Below are positions 23,005 through 35,448 of a stretch of DNA of 64,000 bases, piece by piece. Numbering within the stretch: position 1 is the stretch's first letter; each line of letters starts with the position of its first letter. This DNA comes from Austropuccinia psidii (Eukaryota; Basidiomycota; Pucciniomycetes; Pucciniales; Sphaerophragmiaceae), in assembly GCA_023105745.1 (NCBI GenBank), contig JALGQZ010000011.1, forward strand, positions 27,154,612 to 27,218,611, read 5' to 3'. A program made the position numbers and the translations under genes. The notes below the pieces were generated by a model that saw nothing but the letters and a program-made list of their open reading frames with translations, was not told the DNA's origin and did no database searches.

Positions 23005-23803
23005 TTAATGGTCTTTATATTCCATTTCATATGCACAGAACCATCTAATGATGTCCTCCATTGTTTTGATCATCCTCTCAGCTAAAGAATCTGTCTGTGG
23101 ATGGTAAGCTGTAGAAAATGAAAGTTTTGTACCCACCATGTCATACAGGTTGATCCAAACTTCTGATGTGAATTTTGGTTCCCTATCACTAATGATAATT
23201 TTTGGGACTCCACCTGTGGCTATAATCTTATTCCAAAATAACAAAGCTGTATCCATTTCTGTGTCCTCCTTATGAAAAGGTAAGCACCTCAAACTTTTTC
23301 TATACCTTTTAACTATTACTAGGCAGGCATTGAATTATTTTTGCCTCCTGGGAAAAGTCCTGTGAACCAGTCCATATTGATGGTTTCCCATGGGTGTTTG
23401 GGTTCTTCTATGTGTTGCAGTAGCCCTTATTTTTCCCCATGTTTTCTGTTTGCCTTTTAGCATCTTTCACAAGTGTTGATATATTCACTCAACTCTTGCT
23501 ACAATTTGGGCCACCAAGTTGTGCTTGCTACCCTTTGGTCCTGTCTTCACTCATGTGTCCCATATAGGGGCAGTTATGACATTCCTTCATGATCAGGGAT
23601 ATGTGGTCCCTGTCTATCACTGTGAGGGCACTTGGATACTTCTCTCTGTGATTAAGTAGTCCATATATAAGGAAAAAACTCTTATCCTTATAGTCCCTAA
23701 ACCAGGGTTCCTCTAAGTTAGATTCCAGCTCTGGGATCATGTATTTCTGTTGAAGGAGTTGCAACAATATGCCACGCTGTTTGTGTTTGGCATAAGTCTT
23801 CAT
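23005..23803 (-). pseudogene. Gypsy-3 integrase
   Basis: The zinc-binding part is visible as KECHNCPYMGHMSEDRTK (23528-23803 segment) and, after breaks, a CERCQKAN-like block. The core contains [20 protein letters not shown] (second catalytic Asp) and [18 protein letters not shown] (catalytic Glu); the first Asp block (NMDWFTGLFPGG-like) lies near 23340-23390 in another frame. Several stops and slips separate the blocks. Confidence 0.78.
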
Positions 23804-23805
23804 TA

Positions 23806-24843
23806 CTACACTGAAAACTCATTGTGTAGCTCTGAGGAGCCTATCAGCAATATGAGAGTTTCTGTTCCTTCTGGTTCAGTGGCTTCACTGTCTGGGGTAC
23901 CACTTTCTGGTGCCCATTCAGAAAATCTGAAGTGTTTCCTCCTGTCTATTTCAATGAAATGGATAGGGATCTTGGCTGCTACTTCAGGGTGATAAGCTGA
24001 GTTTCTTTTGACATTATCCAGCTTCCATCTACTGAGGCCATCTGCATTGATGTGGGTTTTTCCTTCTTTGTATATGATGGTCATGTTACATCTATACTCT
24101 TGGATGGCTATTTGCCACCTCAACATGTGTCTATTAGTAGTTTTCATATTAAGTGAAGACTTGAGTGCTGTGCAGTCTGTGTAGACTTCAAAGACTGAAG
24201 CTTCCAGATAATGATGGAGTTTCTCTAGGGCCCAGACTAGGCATAAGCATTAAGTCTGGGTTGCTCCGCACCTAGCTTCTGAATCTTTCAGTTTCCTGGA
24301 GATATAGCATATTAACCCTTCCCTTGCTTCACCATCCACAATTTGTCTTTGCTGTAGGGTAGCTCCCAATCTTTGACTGAAAGCTGCATCTATGTACAAC
24401 TTGAATGGTAATTTAAAGTCAGGGAGTATCAGGACAGGTGAATTAGTGAGTTCATGTTTGATCCTCTCATATGCATCTCTCCTTTCCTTGGTAATCTTAA
24501 AAACTACATCTCTTGAACATAAATTGTATACACTACTAGCTATGTGAGAAAAACTTTTGATGTGGTTTCTGTAGTAGCTAGCAAATCCAAGGAAAGATTG
24601 TATCTCTTTGATATACTTTGGTACTGGCTTTTGCAGTACTGCTGCTACTTTATTTTGGTCTATGGCCAGATTCAGGCCTGAGACTTTATGTGCTAGCGCA
24701 AGTAATTCTTTTTAGAAAAAATTGCACTTCTTAAGTGAAATTTTCATATTGATGGGTGTGCATTTACTTATTAGTCTGTCTATGTACTACATATGGTCTT
24801 CCCATGTCTCTGAGTATATAATGATGTCATAAATATATACTAC
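23806..24843 (-). pseudogene. Gypsy-3 RT C-terminal half and RNase H
   Basis: Begins right at the insertion site with VVYIYDIIIYSETWEDH: the YxDD box has Tyr in place of the first catalytic Asp (codon 24829-24831). The thumb KISLKKCNF, the connection FLGFASYYRNHIKSF, RNase H LYIDAAFSQRLGA and the segment 24147-23806 ([20 protein letters not shown] ... [10 protein letters not shown]) follow. Stops are present near 24715 and 24250. Confidence 0.82.
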
Positions 24844-27004
24844 TGTGGTATATATATACCAGTTTAGCTTAATGGACCAATACAAATAAATAAATAACTA
24901 TTATAGTCAAAAGGAACTTATTGTGTAACATTAAATACTCATATTCTATAAAAAAACAAAACAAAACAAGAAAAATCAGTATTCTACTGATTTAATGAAT
25001 ATTTGAATTCAAGAAAAGAAAAACCCTGTTATTTATCTTTTTTATTCTAATTGTGTGTAAGTTTTTGATAAAAATAATAATAATATAAATTATTAGAGCT
25101 GTATTATTTTAGTATCACATGGGAATTAATCTCTCTTATTGATGGAAATTGTGCAGTTGTGGTTGGTTTTAATTCAAAATATTTAGTGGAAGCCTTATTT
25201 AGTTGCTTTTGTTAAGAAGAGTATTGAGATGAGCTCTAATTAAATTAAAAAAATTATTATTATTATGAGTTATTCAAGATATATTTATCTTATTCTGTTT
25301 CATTCGAATTTTTGATATAGAGTAGTAGTAGTGTGGATTATTTTAAGTATTCTATTGAGGTGATGATAGTGGAAAGGAACTTCTTTAAATTTTAATGGTG
25401 TAAATTATTGAGTTGATTATGATTAAGAAAAATCAAATTAAGGATGTATAGTGTAAAGGGTGACAAGAGTGATGAGTGGAGTGAATGTATAAAGCCTTAT
25501 CTTGGTGGTAGTAAATTAGCTATGGGTTCATAAAATGCTTATTAGTCCAAGGGAAATTTCAAAGTAGTTAGTATTCATAGGCATATTCATGAAACAGTTT
25601 GTGAAAACCCTAAACCATAACTCTGTTCCCCCTAAAGAATATAAATAGTCAAACCTTTTTCCTCTCCAGACTTTTTCCCATCCTGAAATTGTCAATTCTA
25701 CTTATTTTTTCCAAATCCCTTATTTAAGAGGTTAAATTAAAAATTTGTTTGATAAATTAAGCTTATTAATTGAGGCTCATTGTTGAAATTGATAAAGAGA
25801 ACAAATAGTGTTAAAAGATTTTAATTCATCCCTTACTAGCAGGAAGACTAGTAATCATCATAATTAGGATCTTAATACTTGAAGCTCAAGAGTAAGGCAT
25901 CTCTGGAGTTTAGTAATTAAACCTTAAAAGTAATTTTAGATAGTTTTAAAATAAAACCATCACTTTGAAGTAAGTACTTCAGATTTTAAAATGAAAACTG
26001 AATTTTTTAAAGGAATTTTACTAATTTCAAGCTGAATGAGAAACCCCTTAAATCAATACAATTTCATCAAGATACATATACAACTAAAATAAAGCCCATC
26101 AACAACCTCAATTAAATTATTTAACATAAGCAACAAAATTCTCACATACCTATTCACATTAATCACCTATCCATTCAGAAGCTATAAGAAACAATTTTCA
26201 TATTCTATTGGAAATATATTTCTTTTAGTGATAAACTATCACCAAATTGATAACTTTACATCAAATTCATATTACTTCTATTCTACTATCAATATTAAAA
26301 ACCAACAGCTTACCATTATATTGATAAAAGAGTTTGTTGAAATAATAAGCTACAAACTTATTATTTTCTTTATAACCTCACAAACCTCTTACATATTATT
26401 CTATATTAGTTTAATCTTTTTAGGTTATAAATATAACTAAACACTCAGTCAATTTAGCTTATTTTGCCTGAATATATTTCAAGTTATTTTCCCTTAATAA
26501 TCATATACTGTTATAAGTGATATCAAGTGCTATGTATTTCTCTCTCATATTGCAGCTGACTGAACTATTTCACTTAAAAAAACATAAGATATATATAGCA
26601 GAGCTCTTTTGGATTGTTTAATAGTAAGAAGTGTGTGCTCCTTTTTTTTATTTAATTTATTATATTTTGTAAAACTATTTTGGTGTAATCCAACAAGATT
26701 TTTTGGAAGTTTTAAAAAGTATTTATTTGTTAAGGTTTTAACTAACCATTGTTTTAAGTAGAGCAAAGTCCAATTAGAGGTTGTTGAGTCAAATATTCTC
26801 TGATAAAGCCACTATCAATAATAAAGTTGATTTGGTGAACTCGGTAAAGAAAAACTAGCATATTAGGAAAGGCAGCCTAGATTATTCTAGCACATGAGCA
26901 GAGAAAGGGTTACAAGTCTCAAACATCAATTCAAAAATATTTTCTTGTAATTTCCCCTTCCAGGTACTGCCTCATTTCATCCCACATGCAGAGGAGTTCC
27001 CACA
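24844..27004. mobile_element. LTR-like 2.16-kb insertion inside Gypsy-3 RT
   Basis: The RT reading breaks exactly here: EEMLEGWMVV ends at about 27005 and VVYIYD resumes at 24843. The insert begins TGTGGTATATATATACCA and ends GTTCCCACA, so it has TG...CA termini with TGTGG/CCACA ends. CTAC lies on both sides (24840-24843 and 27005-27008), and ACTAC is an alternative placement. This fits a solo LTR or a short non-autonomous LTR element. A 16-bp palindrome sits at its left end. TATAAATAG occurs on the plus strand near 25641. No coding capacity is convincing. Confidence 0.75.
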
Positions 27005-27374
27005 CTACCATCCAGCCTTCTAACATTTCTTCTTGAAATATTGTGTCCATCATCCTTTGGAAGTGGGCTGGTGTATTTTTGATTTCAAATGTCATCCTGG
27101 TGTACTCATATATACCCATATGGCATATAATTCTGAGCAGCTTCATGGAGTTTTGTTTAACTCCATTCTGATGGAAACCTTTCATACAATGTATCTTAGT
27201 TATATATTTGGCTTTTGCCAGTTCTTCTAGGGCATGGGGTATACTTGGTATAGGGTACCTATCAGCTTTTGTGTAGTTATCGAGGGCTCTGAAATCCCCA
27301 CACAACCTAGATTTACCATCATACCAGGTGATAAGGACAGGAGTGGTGATTTCAACTATTTCATTTTTTCCTAT
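27005..27374 (-). pseudogene. Gypsy-3 RT N-terminal half
   Basis: After a TAG at 27375-27377 the minus strand reads NEIVEITTPVLITWYDG, LCGDFRALDNYTKADRYPIP, then KYITKIHCMKGFHQNG, where the first catalytic Asp of RT is His (codon 27189-27191). The block MTFEIKNTPAHFQRMMDTIF carries Glu for the usual Gly. The open frame runs on into the inserted sequence to 26931, but those last residues belong to the insertion. Confidence 0.82.
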
Positions 27375-28238
27375 CTACCTGATGACATCCATGTCTAGGA
27401 GCTCATGGATATGTTTCTCAATTTCTTTCCTAGTTTCTAGGATTTCTGTGTGTGGAGGTCTTCTCAGCATGGGTGGATACAGTCTTTTCACATCTAGATA
27501 TAGTTCTATATCATGGCCTCTGATTTTTCCTAAAGATTCTTTACCAATGGCAAATTCTGGTCTGTTTTTTGTCAGAACATCCAGTAAACTAAGTTTTTGT
27601 TTACTAGTGAGGTTGGTGCTTAATTGGCCCTCTTTGACTTCATTCAGTAATTCTTCTAGGGGGTAATGGGTAGACATTTGGTATATATAAAGTGAAAAGT
27701 TCCTTTCCTTGTTTGTACCTATGGTAATATGCCTGTTTATACTATTGTAAATATCAATGCCATACATCCTCTGGTAGTCTGTTCCCACTAAAAATCCTTG
27801 GATGTGGGCATCTTCAAGCACAACAAGCTCTGGGTTAAGTCTGATATTACCTTTCCTATGGGGTATAATCATCTCTTGGATAATTGTCCCAATGGATGTC
27901 ATCTGCCCTGATGCACTTTTAATTTTTTTGTCTTGGTTGGCAACAGCTGCTTTTCCCAATTTGGGAAGTGGCTATCCAGATAATCTTTGGCCACTATTGA
28001 GAAGTGTGCACCACTGTCAATTATCAATTGGTGTTGAGCATTTTCAATAAAAACGGTCATCCTTGTGGCTTTCTCATTTATATATGCCATTCCTTTAGTT
28101 GTTGTAACTAGGAATCTTTTTGCATCTTGGTTTGTTTACACAAGTTTATATATGCAGTGTCCTGTGGCATTTCTGATTTTAACTGTATTTCCTGAATTTC
28201 TAGTTGTGTTTTTTCTTGGTAATCTACTAGAAATTCCT
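27375..28238 (-). pseudogene. Gypsy-3 protease and RT linker
   Basis: Two overlapping frames: 28090-27899 (MAYINEKATRMTVFIENAQ ... LIIDSGAHFSIVAKDYLD) carries an intact DSG aspartic protease motif, and 27959-27375 (KKIKSASGQMTSIGTII ... GIDIYNSINRHITIGTN ... IELYLDVKRLYPPMLRRP) carries the rest of the protease and the linker into RT. A slip in an A-rich stretch near 27920 joins them. Confidence 0.78.
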
Positions 28239-29540
28239 CTATTGGGTCTTGGTCTTCGTCAGATTGTTCTCTGATGGCATCACCCATGAGGCTGATTTAG
28301 AATCCTCTGTTGGGGATTCTTCCTCTGGGACTTGTTCAATGGCATAGACTTTAATCTTTGCCTTTGAAAATTTATTAGCATGGTGGTCTGTTAACCCACA
28401 ATTGTGACAAGAGTTTTCCTTTTTGGTCACTTCTGCAGCTCTTTCTTTGGGTTTATTTTGCAAGTCCACCCTGAAAGGTTGTTTCTGCTTGAAACTACTG
28501 CTTCTATATTGAGAATATTTCCTAATGTTTGTTCTTTTCCTTACATCTTGTAAGATGTTTTCAATGTCATCTAGTATGAAACTTTTGTTGAAGCTGCATT
28601 TTACTACATGCTCTGGTTCTCCTGGTGTTTGTGTCAGGAGTTTGTGATTCCTCATCTGAGTATTTATTTGAGGATCAATGGCTTTAAGTCTTTTAGACTT
28701 TCTAAAACACCACTAAGATGGATCTTTGTCCACAGAGTATTTGTCATTTTCAAATGACATGGTCTTTTCCAATATCCAAGTACCATTGCTGTACTTTTGG
28801 ATTATTTGGCTCTTGCAACATGGCCAGTCTCTTCTGCCATAGATTTCTTTCATTTCTGTGTACCAAATACTAGCATGTCCTTTGAATGCTGTATTAATTA
28901 TAGAGGTAATCCAGTAATCTTGTATTCTTGGTACATCAATGAGGAGTCCATCAATATAATCAATGAGCTCCATATGATCATATTCTCCTGTGACAGAGAA
29001 TTTGGGCCAGATTGAGGCCTCTGGAAGCTGTTTCAATGCTTCCCTCTCAGAATATGACATGTTATCTTCATCTTGGTATTGAGATGGAGACCTTTCCTTA
29101 TTCTCCAACAAGGAATCTGGTTTGATTTCTTCTTGGTGGTATGGATCATCCAAAAAATGGCCTTGTGGTTGGGGTTTCATGTTTTTGTAGACATTAAACA
29201 ATTTGATTAAGTCTTGATCCAGACAATCCCACCTTTTGCATTGGTGCTGTTCTTCAAAGACTTGATTCAGTCATTCATTGGTTTATTCAGAGTCTTTGCT
29301 CAATTGTGCATGGCCTTCTTGAAGTTTTTTGACTATTTTGGCCATTGGGGCTGTTAATTTCTCCATCCTCAAAGGGCTTTCTTGAAGCTCTGCAAATGGT
29401 TTTTGAGTTTGCTCTTAAAATGTGAACATCTGTAACTGTAGTGCATCATTGTTCAAGTTACTCTGAGGTGTAACAACACTGTGTTCATTCTGAGTAGGGG
29501 TAATATACAACAGGTCTCTGGATCAACCTTACAATCCATT
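28239..29540 (-). pseudogene. Gypsy-3 Gag, N-terminally truncated
   Basis: Traceable from about 29520 (ITPTQNEHSVVTPQSNLN) through a coiled-coil region (FAELQESPLRMEKLTAP) into the Gag domain at 29201-28713 (FNVYKNMKPQPQGHFLDD ... EYDHMELIDYIDGLLIDV ... WYTEMKEIYGRRDWP). After a TAG at 28713 it runs to the zinc knuckle CHNCGLTDHHANKFSKAK, whose last Cys is Phe (codon 28368-28370). A one-base loss near 28293 shifts the acidic tail. The upstream part of Gag is missing. Confidence 0.82.
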
Positions 29541-31212
29541 TTTCAAATGGTTGATATATAATGATTTTTTGGAAGAACCTTTAGAGATAATGGATACTGA
29601 TGGTGTGTGAGCCTTTTAGGTATTAACAAATATCCAAAATGATCATAAAACAACTTTACAAAACTTATTTTAATAATAATAATTGAAATTAGAATCTTAA
29701 ACTGAGTAAAAGTGCAATAAAAAGGCATAAATTCTTGATTATCTCAGAAAAAAATTAATAAAAGTGTAAAAAAACTACACCATTAAATTTCCAATAAAAC
29801 ACTGCATATATTACTCTTTTATTTCATTTCTGTAAAACCAATACTTACAAAGATAGCCTGGATATATGCACTTCCATTATCAGTGAATATATTCATGGTT
29901 TTTAGCTCATATCCTTTCACTTAAAAATGATAAAGAGTGAATTAAAAGAAGGTTGACCACAAAATAGCTAGAATAATCAAGATATGAGCTTTATTTTTCA
30001 TTATATAAACAAGACTAAAAGTTATAAGACAATATTGGGAAAAATAGCAAGGTCTGCTGACCACTCAAATTCAAAAGTTTTCAAAACTTAAAAAGAAGTA
30101 AATCTTCAGATTTTAATAGTTTATAATTTGAGAATGGAATAATTTGTATCATGATATTGAAGGTAAAACCCCATTAAATGATGTTTTGAAATCCAAAATA
30201 GTAAATTTTGACAGAAAAGTGGAGTTACAAGAAAAATTATCAAAAATAGATTTTTGATTGTTTGATGGAATACTCATGGCATCTCTGTAGGAACATTCCA
30301 AGCTATCATAGTTCAATCTCTCAATCTCTGTAGTGTGAAAAAAATTTAAATGTATTAAGGATTGAAGTTAAATATTAAAAATGATCATTCCTGATCAATA
30401 ACTATAATCTTGTTTTAATTCTAACTGTTGAATAAGAGATAAAGCTGGCTGATATTGGTATTTTATGATTAAAACTTCTACAATCCACAAAAATGATTCA
30501 TTTTTCAAGTGTATTATGTGATTAAATCAGAGCTATAGTGATAACTTTAAAAAATAGCATAATTATGAGATAAAAGAATTTAATAATGATTTAATTATCA
30601 CCAAACCTTAAAATATTGATAAATTCCAGTGGATAGAATAATTAGAAATAAACCAGAAGGAGGGATCTTTACTATAAAAGGACCTCTTCTCCCCCCATTC
30701 CCCCCTCAGACTGGACAAATATGATACAAACATTAAATAAAAAGGTAAATTTCTTTATTCTTGAATATATATTTCTTGTATTATTAAATAGAAAGTATTC
30801 ACCTTTTAGTAATAACTATTTATTAAGTTTCTACCAAAATATTTTAGTGTATGTTGTTCATTTCTCTTAAACATCACCAAAATTATTTAAAAATAGTAAA
30901 ATTTGTAATTCTCTTTTTTTTATTTTTAAATACAGCTTTAATGAGCTGTATTTATATTCTTGGTTTTAAATTTATTCAAAATTATAATATTTGGCTTTAG
31001 AATTAAGCTCTTTTTTTCATATTGTGATATTTTTTTTCTTTCTAACTATTCTTAACAATTCTATTATCAATATAAATAGTATTTATATTAATAAAAAACT
31101 TTGAATATTTTTGATATTATTGTTGTAAGTTGCTTTTTATTATTATTCAAAAATATTGTAAAAGTATATTACCTTTTGGTAACAGTAATAAATCTTTTTG
31201 AATATATCAGCT
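29541..31212. other. AT-rich spacer between Gypsy-3 and Gypsy-2
   Basis: No coding frame is recognised. A plus-strand TATAAAAGG followed by a pyrimidine-rich CTCTTCTCCCCCC run (30674-30712) resembles the promoter layout seen in the LTRs of Gypsy-2, so part of an unrelated plus-strand LTR may lie here. Its ends were not found. Confidence 0.35.
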
Positions 31213-31217
31213 TATTA
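31213..31217. repeat. Left target-site duplication of Gypsy-2 (TATTA)
   Basis: TATTA directly before the left LTR; the identical five bases follow the right LTR at 41199-41203. Five bases is the usual Ty3/Gypsy duplication size. Confidence 0.9.
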
Positions 31218-33047
31218 TGTAAGGTGTGGATATGAAACTTTGATTAAAGATCAAGTTTCTTTCCTGTCCTCAAAATTTGTATAAGGTAAAATATGATTAG
31301 AAATATTAGGATTTAATTTTTTTAAGAGAAAGAATGCCAGTTTCATTTTTTTTAACTCTATAAGTATAAAACAATAATAATATAAAGGCTTATTATTTTA
31401 CCAACAATAAAAATTTATCCAAAAAAACTCTACAAGAGATACTTAAGGCTACAAAAGAAATTTCTTCAAGAGCAATTTCAATTGGAGTTAATTGATAAAA
31501 GAACTGCAGGCAATTAATATAGGAAAAAACTCTTTAAAAAAAATATTAAAGAGCAAAAATTTCCGAAAATGACCAGAGTGAATTTGGAAACAAAGTAACA
31601 AAGCTAACAGTGATGAAAGATTGTTTTATTCACTTATGGGGTGGTTCAAGGGTCAAAATAATTATACAAGTTACAAAAAAAGGTTATAGTGATTTTTTTA
31701 TGTGTTTAAAAGGTTTAAAATGATCTGAAAAGGGTGGTTTTAATCTCTTATTTATTGGTTTAACAGTGTTTAAACTGTTTATAAAAGGAAACAATTCTAA
31801 CATGAAGAGAAAAGTGGGGCCAAGAAGATATTCTTTTATAGCCACCAATTTTCTTACTCCAAAAGTAAAATTTACTATTTTTGGTAGGGAAAAACACTCT
31901 GATTACAGAAAATTAAATTATTGCATCATTGAACCCTGTTTTAGACCAAACAATGGCTGTCTTTAGCCATTTTTTACTATTTTCAGCCATTTTTGGACCC
32001 TTAAATCAGCCATTGCTATAGTATTACCTGGTTTTAAGCCTTCAAAACATGTCAAAATGTGGTGAAAAAATTCTAAAATCAGTTAGAACTGTTTTTACTA
32101 TGAGTTTTTTTTAACTTAAGGGGAGTTTTACCCTCTGGGCAACAGTTAAAACTGCCCTGGTTGGTACCAAAACCTCATCATCAATTAAGACACAGACCCT
32201 GTGACTCAATTCCAGGCCAAAAGTGATTAACCTTTGTGTGTACTTTTACGTCTCATGCCTGTCAGCAAGAAATTTTGGGTTCTGGCTCCCTCTTAGAGCC
32301 AAGATTTGTTTTTCCACCCAGAATCAATCTTTCCAATTTATTTTTTCTTTAATTCCTCATCACGTATTATACTTGTCATTCAAATATTTGATTCAATTTA
32401 GTTTTTACAGTAAAAAACTGTGATAATTTATACCTCATATGTAAATTGAGGTTCACTTATGTAAATCATGCACACATTTTGACATTTAAATTGAAAATAC
32501 TTCAATTCCTCATAGCTTCTGAGCTACAAAACCCCTCAATTTTAACGCAAAAATTGTTGGTTAACACCACATGTGATGTGAGTTAAACTAAACTTCTGAG
32601 GATTTTTGACTTTTGTACAGAAAATACCAAAAACTTAATTTAACCTTATTTAGAGTTGAGTTACAGAATTTTTACTCAAAGGTGACCTCACCTTATTTTT
32701 TATGAGGAATCAAATGATGAAATCATTTCCATATGTTTATTCATTTGATAAAAAGCTGTAATAATTTGTTTTTAAATTTTTTTCAGAAATCTTTTACTTT
32801 CAATATTTTTGTTAAAAATTCATTTTTACTTAATTTTTTCAAGTAACAATGTATTTTCAACATTATAAATTTCAAAGTAATTTCAATTTTGAATTATAAT
32901 CAAAATCTCAATTTTGTATATAACTTTCTCTATTTATATCTTAATTTTTTACTTTATAATATAAATAAATTTATTTCATTTATAATTGTATAATTTTTTT
33001 ATTATTTGTGGTCTTTTGAGTATATAAAAATACCTCTAAGGCTCACA
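31218..33047 (-). repeat. 3' LTR of Gypsy-2
   Basis: 1830 bp; minus strand starts TGTGAGCC at 33047 and ends CTTACA at 31218. Termini are the same as in Gypsy-1, showing related families. A minus-strand TATAAAAG lies at 31833-31840. A polypurine tract (AAGGGGAGGTAA on the minus strand) sits at 33048-33059. Confidence 0.92.
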
Positions 33048-33070
33048 TTACCTCCCCTTAAAAATGAATA

Positions 33071-33694
33071 TTACTTTGTAATATTGTTATTTCTAGTGTT
33101 TCTGAACCTTCTGAGAAGTCTGGTAGCTTCATGTATGTCTTTTTCTGCCAACAATGTATCTTCACAAGCTGGGTCACTGTACCTGACAAGGTATTCACTT
33201 ACTTTCTTAGTTCTCAAGCTTCTTTCTTTGAGAACTTTTGTAATTTTCTTTGTGCCAGATGATTAAACAGGAGGTACATGCTGGGGAACTTTATTTCTCA
33301 AGGGAAATTTCCAGCATCAATAGATTTATATGGCTTTATTAAGCTTACTGAAAATGTTGGATTCTTATTACTAAGTTCCTCATATAGTTCTACATCAACA
33401 ACATTTTCTACATTGAGTGCCTTAATAAAGAAGGTTCTGTAAATTAGTCTTTGAGCTTCTTACATCCTTTGATGTTATTGAAGTTAGTGGTAGATACAAT
33501 TACCAAATTACCCACTTTGAATTCTGGAGTGGCATGTGATTTGTCCCATTTTTCTTTGGCCTATGCAAATGAGTCCTCCATGCACCTTACTGCATTATTT
33601 CTACCTTTTCTAGAATTACTTTGAAGCCACTAGCTTTGGGATGTATTTCAACCAAATCTTTCCTCAAGGAATCTTGGGTTAATTTGGAATTCCA
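33071..33694 (-). pseudogene. Gypsy-2 integrase C-terminus and chromodomain
   Basis: Minus-strand reading near 33270-33071 gives KITKVLKERSLRTKKVSEYL, VRYSDPACEDTLL and EATRLLRRFRNTRNN ending at a TAA (33071-33073): the same chromodomain-like block as in Gypsy-1, except that the aromatic Trp is replaced (EDTLLAEKDI). Upstream parts of the integrase tail are broken by stops. Confidence 0.72.
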
Positions 33695-34494
33695 TCACTT
33701 TTCTAGAATATCAGGAGTTTGATTGGTACTGGAATGAATGGATGTTTTATATTCCAATTCCATTGTGGGTAATTTGGTACACCAATAATGGGTAAATCCA
33801 TCACAATCTTTAAATTCTAAGCCATATGCACAAAATCCTCTGACCATTTCTTCCAAAGTTTGGATCATTCTTTCAGCTAGACCATCAGTTTGTGGGTGGT
33901 AAGCTGTAGAGAAAGATAACTTCGTTCCAAACAATTGGTGAAGGTTTTCCCATAGTGCTGAGGTAAATTTGGGATCCCTATCACAAATGATTTTTTTTGG
34001 AATATTCCATTCCATGATACTACTCTATTTCATATCAGAAGAGCTGCATCCATGGCTTTATCATCTTTGTGACATGGAAAAAATATTTGAGTCTTACTGA
34101 ACCTGTCAAATATCACTAGGCATGCATTATAGCTTCTATCACCTCCTTATGGTAGGCCAGTTACCCAATTTTTATGGATAATTATCCAAGGTCTTCTGGG
34201 TTCTTGGACTTTGACCATATTTCCAAGTCTTTTTCCAGTGGATTTATTTTCCTTGTGAATTCTGTCACAGGTTTTGCAATAATCTGAAACATCTTTTTGC
34301 CACATTGATCACCATATACATTTCTTGACTTTCTCCCTTTTTCTGTCCTCAGGAAGGTGTCCTTAGCAGGGGCTGTCATGGCACTCTTTCAGTACAAGAT
34401 TTATTAAGGATCTTTGCACAATTTTCATTTCACATGTGTGTCTAGTCCTATGGTAGATTATGCCATCTAGTAGATTAAATCTTCCTTCATCATA
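33695..34494 (-). pseudogene. Gypsy-2 integrase
   Basis: The core 34015-33695 reads [20 protein letters not shown] and [19 protein letters not shown], with the second Asp and the Glu kept. Upstream, in other frames, the zinc-binding part is seen (ECHDSPC, a stop, GHLPEDRKRE; YCKTCDRIHKENKSTGK). The block that should hold the first catalytic Asp reads HKNWVTGLP, with Asn before the Trp. The core frame differs from the RT frame, so at least one indel lies between. Confidence 0.78.
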
Positions 34495-35439
34495 TTATTT
34501 TTTCCATATTTCATCTAAGGAATGTATCAAGGAGTTATCTTTGGAGTCTTTGTTAAGTAATTGGCATAGGTTTCTACAATTCTTATCTTGTTTATAACTG
34601 TTCCTTACTTCTTCAAAGAGTGTTGTGTACAGGTCTGTAACACTAATTCCTTCTATTGGGATCTGTGGGGGAGTTTTTTCTGGTACATAATCAGGATTAA
34701 CAATCATATTTGGTAATGACCATCTTCTCAGTCCATCTGCATTTTTGTTAATATTGCCATACTTGTGCACAATGGTCATATTCAATTTATACTCTTGTAT
34801 GGTTATTTGCCATATGATCATGTGCCTGTTGGGTGTTTTCATGTTTAAAAGTGATCTAACAGCAGTAAAATCTGTTATTCCTTCAAAAGAACATCCTTCC
34901 ATGAAGTAATTAAGTTTTTCTAAGGCCCAGACAAGGCATAAACACTTGATTTGACTTTCCCCATATCTGGCTTCAGTTGGTTCAATCTGCCTAGATATGA
35001 AACATTTGGGTCCTTCCACAGATTTGTCATCTATAGTCTTGACTTGATGAAGTGAAGCACCCATCCCATCTCCTGATGCATCAATATAAAGCTTAATGGG
35101 AAGCTTAAAATATGGCATCAGTAAAACTGGATCAGTGGTTAAAGCTTTTGTCATAGACTCAAACGCTTTGACCCTGTCAACAGTCATCTCAAATACTGTG
35201 TCTTTGTCACACAATATATGAAGAGGTCTTGCTATGGATTTAAAATGCTTAATGTGCTTCCTGTAATATCCTGCAAACCTCAAAAATGACTTAATTTCTT
35301 TTTTGTTCTGAGGAATAGGCTTCAGTAGTACTGCTTCAACCTTGTTTCTGTCAATTCCAAGGGATAGATCAGATACTACATGTCTCAGAGCTTTGAGCTC
35401 TTTAAATGCAAGAATGAATTTCTTTAAAGAAATTTTCAT
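34495..35439 (-). pseudogene. Gypsy-2 RT thumb and RNase H
   Basis: A 314-codon open segment: [20 protein letters not shown], the connection [15 protein letters not shown], RNase [17 protein letters not shown] with its first Asp, then [17 protein letters not shown], where the catalytic Glu is Lys (codon 34945-34947). Further on come [20 protein letters not shown] and [10 protein letters not shown]. In frame with the upstream RT segment across a stop at 35449. Confidence 0.86.
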
Positions 35440-35448
35440 GTTTTCAGA

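Larger units (their letters stand above)
22458..29540 (-). mobile_element. Gypsy-3: 5'-truncated Ty3/Gypsy element, interrupted by an insertion
   Basis: Minus-strand internal region of a family distinct from Gypsy-1/2, with Gag, protease, RT, RNase H, integrase and a chromodomain-like end. Recognisable Gag coding ends near 29520-29540 and no LTR follows, so the 5' LTR, primer site and first part of Gag are missing. RT is split by the insertion at 24844-27004. Its polypurine tract (TGGAGGGTGGGTA on the minus strand) is at 22458-22470. Confidence 0.88.

Noticed and set aside
34182..34379. 65-codon minus-strand open frame
   Set aside because: Off-frame shadow; the integrase zinc-binding residues are in another frame of the same stretch.
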